Positions 1 to 9,378 are shown, numbered from the stretch's first letter. The stretch: DNA of 64,000 nt from Acidovorax defluvii (GCA_003268905.1 QLTU01000018.1:1-64000); one strand, 5' to 3'. The notes: generated by a model not told the origin, from the sequence alone. Numbers and translations: made by a program.

Positions 1-125
1 GGGGGGCAGACTCCACCCCGATGTGGTTCAGGATGTGGCGGATTTCGGCGCTGTGGGTGATGAAGGCAATGATGCGCATCTGCCCACCGCACATGGGGCA
101 CAGCAGCGGAAATGCCTCGTAGATG
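1..125 (-). mobile_element. IS91-like transposase, C-terminal remnant
   Basis: Reading leftward from about 125 the minus strand encodes RIYEAFPLL, then a zinc-finger-like CPMCGGQMRIIAFITHSA and an HILNHIGVESAP segment. This is typical of the tail of IS91-type transposases that carry CPxCGGQMRIIAF. The frame hits a stop just upstream (near 130-140), so the N-terminal bulk is missing here. The tail runs off the left window edge. It abuts an hsdR fragment directly, so this is a deletion scar, not an intact element. Confidence 0.7.
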
Positions 126-171
126 CGAAGACTCACGGGTCAAAATCCCCTGCATCCTGCATCTGATGCGG

Positions 172-363
172 CTTGGCTACCGCTATCTTTCCCTGAAGGG
201 CGCCACTTGGGACGAAGAAACCAACATCTTTCCAGAGCTTTTCAACGATGCGATTGCCCGGATCAATCCAGACCTGGGTGCAGATGACATCACCCGTCTG
301 CTGACCGACGTCAAACTTCTCCTGGATAACGAAGATCTCGGCAAAGCCTTTTATGACCGGCTT
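172..363 (+). pseudogene. Type I restriction HsdR, N-terminal fragment
   Basis: About 64 codons resemble the N-terminal nuclease-side region of HsdR: LGYRYLSLKGATWDEE at the start, NDAIARINPDLGADDI in the middle, LLLDNEDLGKAFYDRL at the end. A real HsdR is around 1000 residues, so under a tenth is left, with no helicase motifs. The frame is open from 112, but residues before LGYRYL match nothing I recognise and probably come from the junction. The fragment passes into a DUF1016 nuclease fragment near base 360. Confidence 0.6.
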
Positions 364-1152
364 TTCGCCGCGCAACCTCAAGTGCATGCGGTCTTTTGCC
401 CAGGCGTGGCCGGATGATGAATTTGTGCAAGCGGTGCTTGCACAATTGCCCTGGTATCACCAGCTGGCGCTGCTGGACAAGCTCTCCACCCCCGAAACCC
501 GCCGCTGGTATGCGGCCCAAGCCATCCAGCACAACTGGTCGCGCAATGTGTTGGTGATGCAAATCGAAACCCGCTTGCTGGAGCGCAGTGGCTCCGCAGT
601 CACCAACTTCGAAGCGAGTTTGCCCAAGCCTCAGTCCGATTTGGCGCGCGAATCGCTGAAAGACCCTTACCGTTTCGACTTTCTGGGCTTGACCGACGAG
701 GCACAAGAGCGCGAGGTCGAACACGCCTTGGTGAAGCACGTGACGGAATTCCTGCTGGAGCTGGGCGCGGGCTTTGCGTTCGTGGGGCGGCAGGTGATGC
801 TGAATGTAGGCGGCGATGAGTTTTTTATCGACCTGCTGTTCTACCACCTCAAACTGCGCTGCTATGTGGTGATCGAGCTCAAGGGCGGCAAGTTCAAGCC
901 CGAGCATCTGGGGCAATTGGGCTTTTACCTGACGGCGGTGGACATACAGGTCAAGCCGAACAGGACAACCCGACCATCGGCTTGCTGCTGTGCAAGACCA
1001 AAAACAAGGTGGTGGCCGAATACGCGCTGCGGGACACCGCCCAGCCCATTGGCGTGGCGGAATACCAGCTCATTGAATCCCTACCCGCCGCACTGCAAAC
1101 CAGCTTGCCCAGCATCGAGCAAATCGAGAGCGAGCTGGGGGGCGGGGAATGA
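359..1152 (+). pseudogene. DUF1016 (YhcG-type) PD-(D/E)XK nuclease, truncated and frameshifted
   Basis: The reading frame open from 353 gives FSPRNLKCMRSFAQAW, then NWSRNVLVMQIETRLLER, then the nuclease core FFIDLLFYHLKLRCYVVIEL with its D...ELK metal-binding pattern. These are the central and C-terminal parts of DUF1016 proteins; the DUF1016 N-terminal domain is absent. Near base 955 one base appears lost: the frame turns to nonsense, while the next frame continues with NPTIGLLLCKTKNKVVAEYA and RDTAQPIGVAEYQLIES and stops at 1150-1152. Members of this family often lie in defence islands. Here the gene is both decapitated and frameshifted, so it is presumably non-functional. Confidence 0.75.
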
Positions 1153-1218
1153 GCCCGCGCCTTATCCACCGGCTCTTTTTCTGCGCTGGGCTTGGGTGGC
1201 GAGAGAATTCCTAAATAC

Positions 1219-1274
1219 ATAGCTACTAGCGCTTGCTGGATAAGCGCTAGAGGCCAATTTGGCTTAAATTTTTA
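1219..1274 (+). repeat. Palindromic repeat, copy 1
   Basis: Core ATAGCTACTAGCGCTTGCTG followed by GATAAGCGCTAGAGGCC and a T-rich tail. The arms CTAGCGCTT and AAGCGCTAG pair. It ends three bases before the purT stop codon (1278-1280), that is, immediately downstream of purT. First of 13 related copies in the window. Confidence 0.85.
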
Positions 1275-1277
1275 GCA

Positions 1278-2492
1278 TCACGCCTTGCGCGGTTTGACCT
1301 TGGTGGCCGCGAGCTTGGCATGGCCCCGCGCCGTCTCCACATCGCCCGCACGCGCCAGCGCCACGCCCATGCGGCGCCGGGCAAAGCTCTCGGGCTTGCC
1401 AAACAGGCGCAGGTCGGTGCCGGGCACGCGCAGGGCTTCTTCCACCCCGTCGAACACGATGCCTGCGGCCTCCACGCCGCCGTAGATGACGGCGCTGGCG
1501 CCGGGGTTGCGCAGGCTGGTGTCCACCGGCAGGCCGAGGATGGCGCGGGCGTGCAGCTCAAATTCGCTCTGGTGCTGCGTGCACAGCGTGACCAGGCCGG
1601 TGTCGTGCGGGCGTGGGCTCACTTCGCTGAACCAGACCTGGTCGCCCTTCACAAACAGCTCCACCCCGAACACGCCCTGGCCGCCCAGGTTGTCGGTCAC
1701 CGCCTGGGCGATGGCCTTGGCGCGCTCCAGGGCGAGCGGCGACATGGGCTGGGGTTGCCAGCTCTCCACATAGTCGCCGTGCACCTGCAGGTGGCCGATG
1801 GGTTCGCAGAACTGCGTTTGCACGTTGCCGTCGTTGCCCACGGCGCGCACGGTCAGCAGGGTGATTTCGTAGTCGAAATCGACAAAGCCCTCGACGATCA
1901 CGCGCCCGTGGCTCACGCGGCCACCGGCCATGGCGTAGTCCCAGGCCTTTTGCACGTCGGCCGGGCCGTCGATCTTGCTCTGGCCCTTGCCCGAGCTGCT
2001 CATCACGGGCTTGACGATGCAGGGGTAGCCGATGCCAACGCCGTTCTCGCCTTTGATAGCCGCCTGCAGCTCGGCCAGCGAGTCGCAAAATTTATACGGG
2101 CTGGTGGGCAGGCCCAGCGTTTCGGCCGCAAGGCGGCGAATGCCTTCGCGGTCCATCGTCAGGCGCGCGGCGCGGGCCGTGGGGATCACGCGCACCGTGC
2201 CAGCGGCCTCCAGCTCTTCGAGCATGGGGGTGGCGATGGCTTCGATCTCGGGGACCACGAGGTGCGGGCGCTCAGCCTCGATCAGGGCCTTGAGCTGCGC
2301 CGGGTCGCTCATGGCGATGGTGCGCGCGTGGTGCGCCACCTGCTGGCCGGGGGCGTTGTCGTAACGATCGACCGCAAGGGTTTCCACGCCCAGGCGCTGC
2401 AGCGCAATCAGCACTTCCTTGCCCAGCTCGCCCGACCCCAGCAGCATGACTTTGGTGGCATGGGGCGACAAGGGGGTTCCAAGGGTGGTCAT
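1278..2492 (-). CDS. purT: Formate-dependent phosphoribosylglycinamide formyltransferase
   Basis: PurT makes formyl-GAR from GAR, formate and ATP in de novo purine synthesis, replacing the folate-dependent PurN step. The 404-residue product is the usual family length. It has the N-terminal [19 protein letters not shown] nucleotide-binding start, the ATP-grasp region with [16 protein letters not shown] and [16 protein letters not shown], and the C-terminal [14 protein letters not shown] block. The frame is open far upstream to 2795, but conserved sequence begins only at the ATG at 2492, so I place the start there. It is divergent from the ABC-2 permease at 2641, and a palindromic repeat follows its stop codon directly. 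Confidence 0.93.
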   Translation of the reverse strand: MTTLGTPLSPHATKVMLLGSGELGKEVLIALQRLGVETLAVDRYDNAPGQQVAHHARTIAMSDPAQLKALIEAERPHLVVPEIEAIATPMLEELEAAGTVRVIPTARAARLTMDREGIRRLAAETLGLPTSPYKFCDSLAELQAAIKGENGVGIGYPCIVKPVMSSSGKGQSKIDGPADVQKAWDYAMAGGRVSHGRVIVEGFVDFDYEITLLTVRAVGNDGNVQTQFCEPIGHLQVHGDYVESWQPQPMSPLALERAKAIAQAVTDNLGGQGVFGVELFVKGDQVWFSEVSPRPHDTGLVTLCTQHQSEFELHARAILGLPVDTSLRNPGASAVIYGGVEAAGIVFDGVEEALRVPGTDLRLFGKPESFARRRMGVALARAGDVETARGHAKLAATKVKPRKA

Positions 2493-2640
2493 GGTGGGTG
2501 CTTCAGAAAAAGTGGAAGAAAAATCGAGGCAACGGACGGGGGGTGCGCGCACCGGCCCCGCGTTGGTGGTGACTTTAAGCGATGGTCGCACTCTACTGCC
2601 GGGGCTGTCGTCCGGACGGCCAACATCGCACAATAGGCGC

Positions 2641-3480
2641 ATGTCAACACCCCTCCCATCCGCCTCGGCCACTGCCAGCCCGCTTCCTGCATCCGTGTGG
2701 CGTGCGCCCAGCCTGTCAACCCGCTGGTGGCCGGTGTTTTTGCGCAACCTGCTGGTGTGGCGCAAGCTGGCCATTCGCAGCCTGGTGGGCAACATTGCCG
2801 AGCCGCTGATGTGGCTGGTGGCCTTTGGCTACGGCATGGGCGCACTGGTGGGGCAGATCCATGTGAATGGTCAGGCGGTGCCCTACATCCTGTTTCTGGC
2901 CAGCGGCTCGATCTGCATGAGCGCCATGAACGCGGCGAGTTTTGAGGCGCTGTATTCAGCGTTTTCGCGCATGCATGTGCAAAAAACCTGGGACGGCATC
3001 ATGAACGCGCCCATCAGCCTGGACGATGTGGTGCTGGCCGAAATGCTGTGGGCCGCTTTCAAGGCGCTGTTCACCGTGACCGCCATTTTGGGCGTGATGC
3101 TGGCACTGGACATCAGCCACAGCCCCAAGCTGCTGGTGGCCTGGCCGGTGCTGCTCTTCGTGGGCATCATGTTTTCCAGCATTGCGCTCATCTTCAACGC
3201 GCTGGCCAAGGGCTACGATTTTTTCACCTATTACTTCACGCTGGTGCTCACGCCCATGATGTTTTTGTCAGGCGTGTTCTTCCCGCGCGAGCAGTTGCCG
3301 CCCGTGGTGCGCGCCATTTCCGACTGGCTGCCGCTGACCAATGCGGTCGAGCTGGTGCGGCCGCTTTTCATGGACCAGTGGCCCGACAACGTGAAGCGCC
3401 ACGGGCTGGTGCTGGTGGTCACCACCGTGGCGGCTTTTTGGGTGGCGCTGGCGCTGACGCGCAAGCGCTTCAAGGCTTGA
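2641..3480 (+). CDS. ABC-2 type transporter permease (NodJ-like)
   Basis: This 279-residue inner-membrane protein has about six hydrophobic segments and matches the NodJ/ABC-2 permease family: an N-terminal [20 protein letters not shown], a conserved [20 protein letters not shown] and the [18 protein letters not shown] signature ahead of the last helices. Such permeases work with a separate NodI-like ATPase to export a substrate. No ATPase gene is adjacent, so the partner must be elsewhere. The ATG at 2641 is preferred because upstream residues in the same frame are not conserved-looking. A repeat copy lies just after the stop. Confidence 0.85.
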   Translation: MSTPLPSASATASPLPASVWRAPSLSTRWWPVFLRNLLVWRKLAIRSLVGNIAEPLMWLVAFGYGMGALVGQIHVNGQAVPYILFLASGSICMSAMNAASFEALYSAFSRMHVQKTWDGIMNAPISLDDVVLAEMLWAAFKALFTVTAILGVMLALDISHSPKLLVAWPVLLFVGIMFSSIALIFNALAKGYDFFTYYFTLVLTPMMFLSGVFFPREQLPPVVRAISDWLPLTNAVELVRPLFMDQWPDNVKRHGLVLVVTTVAAFWVALALTRKRFKA

Positions 3481-3495
3481 ATTGCTATTAATATA

Positions 3496-3547
3496 ATAGC
3501 TTCTATCGCAAGCTGCATAAGCTCTTGGCGCCAATAATCTCTAAAAA
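3496..3547 (+). repeat. Palindromic repeat, copy 2 (diverged)
   Basis: Starts ATAGCTTCTATCGCAAGCTG, continues CATAAGCTCTTGGCGCCAAT and ends in CTAAAAAT. It is the most degraded copy, but the order of blocks matches the family. It begins 15 bases after the permease stop codon. Confidence 0.6.
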
Positions 3548-3651
3548 TCTGATCCCTGCACCGCATTGGCCAGCCCGCCATGCGCGGTGAAACGGGTGTC
3601 ATATACCGATACGATGATGCCTGTTGTTTCACTTTTCAGAGAGCATTCCAC

Positions 3652-4500
3652 ATGAGCATCACCACAGTTGGCATCATCGGCGCGGGCACCATGGGCAATG
3701 GCATTGCGCAGGCATGCGCGGTCAAGGGCATCAAGGTCGTCATGGTCGACATCTCTGAGGCCGCCGTGCAAAAAGGCCTGGCCACCGTCTCGGGCAGCCT
3801 CGACCGCCTGAAAAAAAAAGAAAAGATCACCCAGGCCGACAAGGACGCAGCCCTGGCGTGCATCCAGACCTCCACCAGCTACGACGACCTGAAGGCCGCC
3901 CAGCTCGTCATCGAGGCCGCCACCGAGAACTACGAACTCAAGCTCAAGATCCTCAAGCAGGTCGACGGCATCGTCGGCCCCGACGTGATCATCGCGTCGA
4001 ACACCTCGTCGATCTCCATCACCAAGCTGGCCGCCGCCACCAGCCGCGCCGACAAGTTCATCGGCATGCACTTCTTCAACCCCGTGCCCATGATGGCGCT
4101 GGTCGAGATCATCCGTGGCCTGCAAACCAGCGACGCCACGCACGACGCCGTCAAGGCCATGGCCGTGGCGCTGGGCAAGAGCCCCATCACCGTGAAGAAC
4201 GCCCCGGGCTTCGTGGTCAACCGCATCCTGGTGCCCATGATCAACGAGGCCTTCTTTGTGCTGGCCGAAGGCCTGGCCACACCCGAAGACATCGACGCCG
4301 GCATGAAGCTGGGCTGCAACCAGCCGATTGGCCCGCTGGCCCTGGCCGACATGGTGGGCCTGGACGTGTGCCTGGCCGTGATGGACGTGTACTTGCAGGA
4401 GTTTGGCGACAGCAAATACCGCGCCTGCCCCCTGCTGCGCGAAATGGTGGCCGCCGGTCGCCTGGGCCGCAAGACGGGCCGTGGCGTTTACAGCTACTGA
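3652..4500 (+). CDS. 3-hydroxybutyryl-CoA / 3-hydroxyacyl-CoA dehydrogenase
   Basis: The product (282 residues) oxidises (S)-3-hydroxyacyl-CoA with NAD, in butyrate or fatty-acid beta-oxidation or in phenylacetate catabolism. The Rossmann fold opens with VGIIGAGTMGNGIAQACA. The catalytic region has SNTSSISIT and MHFFNPVPMMALVEII, whose His is the expected catalytic base; the C-terminal domain has PGFVVNRILVPMINEA and DMVGLDVCLAVMDV. The length is that of the stand-alone bacterial Hbd/PaaH type. Start at the ATG opening MSITTVGIIG; the extra upstream frame from 3580 lacks conservation. The gene stands alone and ends in a good terminator. Exact substrate cannot be told from sequence. Confidence 0.92.
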   Translation: MSITTVGIIGAGTMGNGIAQACAVKGIKVVMVDISEAAVQKGLATVSGSLDRLKKKEKITQADKDAALACIQTSTSYDDLKAAQLVIEAATENYELKLKILKQVDGIVGPDVIIASNTSSISITKLAAATSRADKFIGMHFFNPVPMMALVEIIRGLQTSDATHDAVKAMAVALGKSPITVKNAPGFVVNRILVPMINEAFFVLAEGLATPEDIDAGMKLGCNQPIGPLALADMVGLDVCLAVMDVYLQEFGDSKYRACPLLREMVAAGRLGRKTGRGVYSY

Positions 4501-4535
4501 GCCAACAAGCCCTGCGGTCACGCAAGGCACAGCAC

Positions 4536-4565
4536 AAGGCGCCCGAGGGCGCCTTTTCTTTTTGG
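4536..4565 (+). terminator. Rho-independent terminator after the hydroxyacyl-CoA dehydrogenase gene
   Basis: AAGGCGCCC-GA-GGGCGCCTT forms a GC-rich stem with a tiny loop and is followed by TTCTTTTTG. It lies 36 bases past the stop at 4500, ahead of ohrR. Confidence 0.8.
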
Positions 4566-4612
4566 GCCGCCCGATGTTCTGAAGTCCGTTCTTCAATAGG
4601 GGCTTTTCTTGG

Positions 4613-4632
4613 TTAAATTGCACACAATTTAA
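4613..4632. promoter_or_regulatory. Probable OhrR operator
   Basis: A perfect inverted repeat, TTAAATTG-CACA-CAATTTAA, lies 21 bases before the ohrR ATG. AT-rich palindromes built on AATT are typical of OhrR/MarR-family operators. Its position over the ohrR promoter region suggests that OhrR represses its own gene and, by read-through, ohr. Confidence 0.7.
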
Positions 4633-4653
4633 TTGACAGCAATAATTCAACCC

Positions 4654-5115
4654 ATGCCACGCAAGCTCTCGCCCCTCTCACCCAGCCCCGCCACCCTGCA
4701 ACTGGACAACCAGGTGTGCTTTGCGCTGTATTCCGCCTCGCTGGCCATGACCAAGCTGTACAAGCCGCTGCTGGACGCCATTGGCCTGACCTATCCGCAA
4801 TACCTGGTGATGCTGGTGCTGTGGGAGGGCGACGGCGTCACGGTAAGCGCACTGGGCGAGCGCCTGTATCTGGATTCGGGCACGCTCACCCCGCTGCTCA
4901 AACGGCTCGAAGCCTCGGGCCTGATTGCCCGCCTGCGCGATGCCGAAGACGAGCGGCGCGTGCGCATCAGCCTGACCCCCGCAGGGCGGTTGCTGCGCGA
5001 TGCCGCCGAAAGCATTCCGCCCTGTGTGCTGCAACGCAGCCAGTGCTCGCTGCCCGAGCTGGCAGCACTTACCGGCCAGCTCAAGACACTGCGCGCACGC
5101 CTGAGCGCGCCTTGA
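4654..5115 (+). CDS. ohrR: Organic hydroperoxide sensor-repressor, MarR family
   Basis: OhrR represses ohr until a cysteine is oxidised by organic hydroperoxide. With the ATG at 4654 the protein has 153 residues and the sensing Cys falls at position 22 ([13 protein letters not shown]), the same number as in Xanthomonas OhrR. Tyr36 and Tyr47, which contact that cysteine in the family, are also present. Two more cysteines (124 and 131) near the C-terminus fit the two-cysteine class, which forms an intersubunit disulfide. The winged-helix region contains [20 protein letters not shown] and the wing [17 protein letters not shown] at 4633 is also in frame but would overlap the operator, so I prefer 4654. 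Confidence 0.93.
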   Translation: MPRKLSPLSPSPATLQLDNQVCFALYSASLAMTKLYKPLLDAIGLTYPQYLVMLVLWEGDGVTVSALGERLYLDSGTLTPLLKRLEASGLIARLRDAEDERRVRISLTPAGRLLRDAAESIPPCVLQRSQCSLPELAALTGQLKTLRARLSAP

Positions 5116-5182
5116 TCCCATCCACCCCTTTCTGTTCCCACCCCGTCCCGCGCTGCGGGCATTACCCTCAAAGGAAAATTCC

Positions 5183-5599
5183 ATGGCCTCGCTCGAAAAA
5201 GTTCTGTACACCGCCAACGCCCACACCACCGGAGGCCGCGACGGCACCTCGCGCACCGATGACGGCCGCCTGGACATCAAGCTGTCGTCTCCCGGCACGG
5301 CTGGCACCGGCACCAACCCCGAGCAGCTGTTTGCCGCTGGCTATTCGGCCTGCTTCATCGGCGCCATGAAGGCCGTGGCTGGTATGCAAAAAATCACCCT
5401 GCCACAGGACCTGGCCGTTGACGCCAGCGTGGCCCTGGGCAAGGTGGGTGCAGGTTATGGCATCGCCGTGCGCCTGGCCATCAGCCTGCCCGGCATGGAC
5501 CGCAGCGCCGCCCAAGCCCTTGTTGATGCGGCCCACCAGGTGTGCCCCTACTCCAACGCCACGCGCGGCAACATCGACGTGGCGCTGACACTGGTCTGA
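5183..5599 (+). CDS. ohr: Organic hydroperoxide resistance peroxidase
   Basis: Ohr is a thiol peroxidase that reduces fatty-acid and other organic hydroperoxides with lipoyl-dependent recycling. The 138-residue product has the two catalytic cysteines at 57 ([15 protein letters not shown]) and 121 ([14 protein letters not shown]), and the Arg (19) and Glu (47) that shape the active site in the family. A strong AAAGGA ribosome site precedes the ATG. It sits 67 bases downstream of its regulator, ohrR, on the same strand, so both are probably transcribed together and induced by hydroperoxide stress. Confidence 0.95.
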   Translation: MASLEKVLYTANAHTTGGRDGTSRTDDGRLDIKLSSPGTAGTGTNPEQLFAAGYSACFIGAMKAVAGMQKITLPQDLAVDASVALGKVGAGYGIAVRLAISLPGMDRSAAQALVDAAHQVCPYSNATRGNIDVALTLV

Positions 5600-5784
5600 A
5601 CCACCGGGGCCGCACCAGCGCGCCGCGTGCGCCGCTGCGGCCCCGTCGCTTGCCAATGGCATCCGGCCTTGCCGCCAGATTTGCCACTCTGCGCGACAAA
5701 ATCGCGCACATCTCTCAGGCGCATGGGTACGTGCAAGCCAGGTCTCAGCCAGACGGGGCATGATGGCGTCTCAAGGAGACATCC

Positions 5785-6552
5785 ATGAAGCTGGCCCTGC
5801 TGTCAGATATTCATTCCAACCGCCAGGCCCTTGACGCGTGCATGAGCCACGCCCGAGCGCAAGGCGCTGAGCGCTTTGCCTGGCTGGGCGATCTGGTGGG
5901 CTATGGCGCCGACCCCGGCTACGTGGTACGGCAGGCCATGGCGCTGGTGGCAGCCGGCCACTGCGTGATTGGTGGCAACCATGACGCCCTGGCCGTGCAC
6001 CCTCCAAAACCCGGTGACCGGGCGGCCAGTACCGTGGCGGCATACGGGGCCCAGTGGACGCACGAACAGCTCACGCCGCAAGAGCGCGCCTTTCTTGCTG
6101 CCCGCCCCCTGGTCGCCGAGATCGGCGGCGTGCTGCTGGCACATGCCAGCGCAGACACCCCCGAGCGCTGGCCTTATTTGGACAACGAAACCGCAGCAGC
6201 GCAATGCCTGGACGCCGCAACCCGGCGCCCCGGCATCTGCCATGTGTTTTGCGGCCATGTGCACCAGCAAACGCTGTACCAGCGCGGCACCTGGCGCGGG
6301 CTCGTGTGCTTTACACCCCAGCCGGGCATGGCCCTTCCGGTGCCGCCACCGCAGCAGTGGGTAGCGACCATCGGCTCGGTAGGCCAGCCGCGCGACGGCG
6401 ACCCGCGTGCCATGTATGCCCTGCTCGACACCGATGTCTGGTTGCTGCGCTTTGAGCGCGTGCCCTACGACCACGGCGCTGCTGCCGCCGCCATTCGCGC
6501 CACAGGCGCCATGCCCGATTACTTTGCCCAACGCCTGCCGCTTGGCCGGTGA
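5785..6552 (+). CDS. Metallophosphoesterase, calcineurin-like
   Basis: A 255-residue cytoplasmic protein with the five metallophosphoesterase blocks in order: LLSDIHSNRQAL (residues 4-15), WLGDLVGYGADPG, IGGNHDALAV, LLAHASAD and CGHVHQQTLY. These supply the Asp, His and Asn ligands of the dinuclear metal site. The family includes phosphodiesterases, protein phosphatases and nucleotidases; the substrate cannot be assigned. A CAAGGAGA ribosome site precedes the ATG. The next thing downstream is a 5' remnant of srkA, so an ancestral phosphoesterase-srkA pairing is possible. Confidence 0.88.
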   Translation: MKLALLSDIHSNRQALDACMSHARAQGAERFAWLGDLVGYGADPGYVVRQAMALVAAGHCVIGGNHDALAVHPPKPGDRAASTVAAYGAQWTHEQLTPQERAFLAARPLVAEIGGVLLAHASADTPERWPYLDNETAAAQCLDAATRRPGICHVFCGHVHQQTLYQRGTWRGLVCFTPQPGMALPVPPPQQWVATIGSVGQPRDGDPRAMYALLDTDVWLLRFERVPYDHGAAAAAIRATGAMPDYFAQRLPLGR

Positions 6553-6718
6553 AGCGTGCCAGCCCCTGCCAGGGCATCGCGCATTCGCCAAGCCCCAAGG
6601 CGTGTGGGGGCGCGGCACGGCCCACAGCCCCCGCATGCAATACGCCGTGACGACACCCGACCGGGGGTATCCGCTGGCCATGCGCCTCCCGCGCTGAACG
6701 GCGGGCTACGATGGCCCG

Positions 6719-6835
6719 ATGAACATTTCCCCAGAAGCGCCTGGCCTGCACCCTTTTTCCACCCTCACACCCGACATGGTGCTGGATGCACTGGCCAGCG
6801 TGCGGCCATCAGAGGCTGCGGCCCTCTCGAACTAG
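6719..6835 (+). pseudogene. 5' stub of srkA (truncated duplicate)
   Basis: The frame from the ATG at 6719 begins MNISPEAPGLHPFSTLTPDM and then VLDALASV, after which it degenerates and stops at 6833-6835. The intact gene at 9522 begins MHHTPDATPLHPFATLTPDV and VLDALASV. Nucleotide identity over the shared stretch ending at 6802 is very high, and about 15 bases before the ATG are also similar. This is the first 28 or so codons of a serine/threonine kinase gene, cut exactly where the chemoreceptor-SOUL block begins. Confidence 0.8.
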
Positions 6836-8421
6836 CTTCGGGTCAGCAGCGCGGGCGATGGTGCGTAAGAAGACTGGTGCGCCGCCCCGGCCAGCTTGAA
6901 GCGCCCCACCAGCCGTTCGAGCACGGCGGCCTGCTCGCTCATGGCACCGGCAGCCGCTGCACTTTCTTCCACCAGCGCCGCGTTCTGCTGGGTCATTTGC
7001 TCCAGCTCGTCCACGGTGGAATTCACCTGCTGCATGTGACTGCTTTGTTCGGCGGAGCTGGCAGAAATCTCCTCGATGATGCCGCTGACGCGCTGCACCG
7101 ACTGCACGATCTCCTGCATGGTCTGCCCGGCGCGGTCCACCAGCGCCGTGCCGGCTTCCACGTTCTCCACCGAGGCGGAGATCAGCGCCTTGACCTCGCG
7201 TGCGGCCTCGGCCGAGCGCCCGGCCAGCGAGCGCACCTCGCTGGCCACCACCGCAAAGCCGCGCCCCTGCTCTCCGGCACGGGCGGCTTCCACGGCCGCG
7301 TTCAGCGCCAGGATGTTGGTCTGAAAGGCAATGCCGTCGATCACGGCAATGATGTCCACAATCTTCTTGGAAGAGTGGTCGATGCGGTGCATGGTCTGCA
7401 CCACCTCGCTCACCGACTGACCGCCGCTTTGCGCCACGGTGTAGGCCGAGGCCGCCAGCGCGTTGGCCTCACGCGCCGAAGTAGCCGACTGGCCCACCAC
7501 GCCGCTGAGGTGGTCCAGTGTGGACGATGCGCGCTGCAGGTTGGCGGCAGTGGCCTCGGTGCGGTTGGACAGATCATGGTTTCCATGGGCGATTTCGACA
7601 CTGGCGGCGCCAATGCTGCCCGCCGAGCGCTGCACCTGCCCCACCAGTTCGGCCAGCGAATTCGACATCTGCGCCAGCGCGCGCAGCACTTCGCCCATCT
7701 CGTCCTGGCGATCGGTGACGATGCGCACCGTCAGGTCGCCCTCGCCAATCGAGCGCGTCACCTGCACGATGTCGGCCAGGGGCTCGGTCACGCTGCGCTG
7801 CACCAGCCGCGTGCCGATGCACACCGCTGCAATGATGATGGCCATGATGCCCGCCACGCCCCACACGGTTTTCAGGCGCTCGTTGACGGCCTTGTCGCGC
7901 AGTTCGGTGGCGCCGCGTTCGGTCAGGCGCACCATGCCCTGCTGCGCGGTCTGCAAGGCTTTGAGCTTGCCCTGGGTGTCGCCCTGGATGTGCGCCTGCA
8001 ACGCGGCTGCGTCGCCCGCAGCCTTGAGCTTTTGCGCAGCATCCAGCGATGCCTTCAGTGCCTGCGCCTGGCTGGTGGCGGCTTCCAGCGCTGCGCGCTC
8101 CATGGTGTCGGTGAGCAGCGCGCTCAGTGACGATTGCACCTGGGTGAGTTCTTGCAGGGCCTGCTCCTGCCCGCCCTGCAACAGGGCCGCCGAAGCCTCA
8201 TCGGACGCCAGTGCCGCCCCCAGGGTGCGCAACGCCTGTGCCTCGACCAGCCCGCGCCAGCGCGACGCCAGCTCCAGCTTGCTTTGCTGGTCGGACTGCT
8301 CCTTGACCGTGATGGCCTGCGACTTCACCGTGCGCACGGCAGAGCCGGTGGACATGAGCACCAGACCGATGCTCAGTGCAATGGCAGGCAGCCATATCTT
8401 GGTTTTGATGCTCAACGCCAT
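6832..8421 (-). CDS. Methyl-accepting chemotaxis protein
   Basis: A 529-residue chemoreceptor. An N-terminal membrane helix (about residues 8-30) is followed by a periplasmic helical sensor of about 150 residues rich in Ala, Gln and Leu, then a second membrane helix (about 188-208). Next come a HAMP domain ([20 protein letters not shown]) and the cytoplasmic signalling domain with its hairpin tip [20 protein letters not shown] and [15 protein letters not shown]. The C-terminus lacks a CheR-binding NWETF-type pentapeptide. The ligand is unknown. No chemotaxis genes are nearby. It is convergent with the srkA stub, overlapping its last bases. Confidence 0.93.
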   Translation of the reverse strand: MALSIKTKIWLPAIALSIGLVLMSTGSAVRTVKSQAITVKEQSDQQSKLELASRWRGLVEAQALRTLGAALASDEASAALLQGGQEQALQELTQVQSSLSALLTDTMERAALEAATSQAQALKASLDAAQKLKAAGDAAALQAHIQGDTQGKLKALQTAQQGMVRLTERGATELRDKAVNERLKTVWGVAGIMAIIIAAVCIGTRLVQRSVTEPLADIVQVTRSIGEGDLTVRIVTDRQDEMGEVLRALAQMSNSLAELVGQVQRSAGSIGAASVEIAHGNHDLSNRTEATAANLQRASSTLDHLSGVVGQSATSAREANALAASAYTVAQSGGQSVSEVVQTMHRIDHSSKKIVDIIAVIDGIAFQTNILALNAAVEAARAGEQGRGFAVVASEVRSLAGRSAEAAREVKALISASVENVEAGTALVDRAGQTMQEIVQSVQRVSGIIEEISASSAEQSSHMQQVNSTVDELEQMTQQNAALVEESAAAAGAMSEQAAVLERLVGRFKLAGAAHQSSYAPSPALLTRS

Positions 8422-8619
8422 TCGTGCTTTCTACTGTTTCGTGCACGGAATCACATCCGCATGTAACAAAGTACGACATGGCCCAAACGGTGGGGAGCAT
8501 CTGGCCTATTCAGCCTGGAAACCTCCGCTGGATGTGCCCGACAGTGCCGTGATCGGCGTGCCAGGCAAGGTGTGACGACGCAGCGCTCTCCTGTGCGTCA
8601 GTCCACCGTTCGCAAGCGG

Positions 8620-9378
8620 TCAACTGGGGTTTCCAGGTTCTATCTCCAGCATGATCTCGTTGCGCCGAAACATGGGCAGGGTCCACGGCGGGTTGTAGCG
8701 GGCCAGCTGGGGGCTGCCACGGGTCTTGATCTGCTGCGCGGCCAGCCAGGCCACCAGTTCATCGGTGCGCTGCTGGACGATGGCTTCGGTGTTGAACCCC
8801 GAGTAGCTCAACACCGCCCAGGTCTTGGCCGGTACTTCACGCAAGGTCACCGCAGGGTTGTTGGGCCTGGGCAAGGTCGCCAGGGTGTATTGGGCGGGCA
8901 TCACAAAATGCACGCGCCAGCTTTGGGCGCCCTGCAGCGCGGGGAGCGCCTGGCCGGCCTGTGCGCTGGCAGGGGGCAGCGGCTGCAAAGCCACAGGCGC
9001 CGTCATCGCGATGGTCTGCGTTGACGGCGGCGGCGGGCTAACGGGCTCCAGCGCCACGGAGGCCGTCATCGCAATCTTTTCTGCGCCCTTGGCCGGGGCA
9101 GCCCCCGCCGCCACGTTGTTGCCAAAGATGTAGTCGGCGATGGCGCGAAAGCCCTTGTTCGAGGCCGCATCCATATCGCCCGCGACCGTGGTCTCGGCAA
9201 CGATGAACGGCGCATAGCGGCGCAGCTCGATGTGCCCGTGCGTGGACAGTTTTTCGTAAGCAGGTTCTTCAGTGGCCATGGCGGTTTGCCCCCACAGGCC
9301 CAGCGCCAGCGCCAAGGCGACGGCTGTCCTGCGGGGAGGGTTCTCAAGGGTTGAATGGAGAAACAGGTGCATGCGCAT
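8620..9378 (-). CDS. SOUL-family haem-binding protein, exported
   Basis: The product (252 residues) starts with a signal peptide ending near QTAMA, so it is probably periplasmic. The SOUL-domain features are YEKLSTHGHIELRRYAPFIV, SNKGFRAIADYIFGNN, the IAMTAPV signature, and the C-terminal YNPPWTLPMFRRNEIMLEI. The IAMTAPV segment occurs twice in tandem (EKIAMTASVALEPV and TQTIAMTAPVALQPL), which lengthens the loop compared with most relatives. Bacterial SOUL proteins bind haem, but their role is poorly known. I chose the ATG at 9378 because it gives a complete signal peptide. It lies between the chemoreceptor and intact srkA. Confidence 0.88.
   Translation of the reverse strand: MRMHLFLHSTLENPPRRTAVALALALGLWGQTAMATEEPAYEKLSTHGHIELRRYAPFIVAETTVAGDMDAASNKGFRAIADYIFGNNVAAGAAPAKGAEKIAMTASVALEPVSPPPPSTQTIAMTAPVALQPLPPASAQAGQALPALQGAQSWRVHFVMPAQYTLATLPRPNNPAVTLREVPAKTWAVLSYSGFNTEAIVQQRTDELVAWLAAQQIKTRGSPQLARYNPPWTLPMFRRNEIMLEIEPGNPS

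Noticed and set aside
6556-8130. A 524-codon plus-strand frame opposite the chemoreceptor
   Set aside because: His/Arg/Gly-rich shadow of the MCP coding sequence; it also runs through the srkA stub in another frame.
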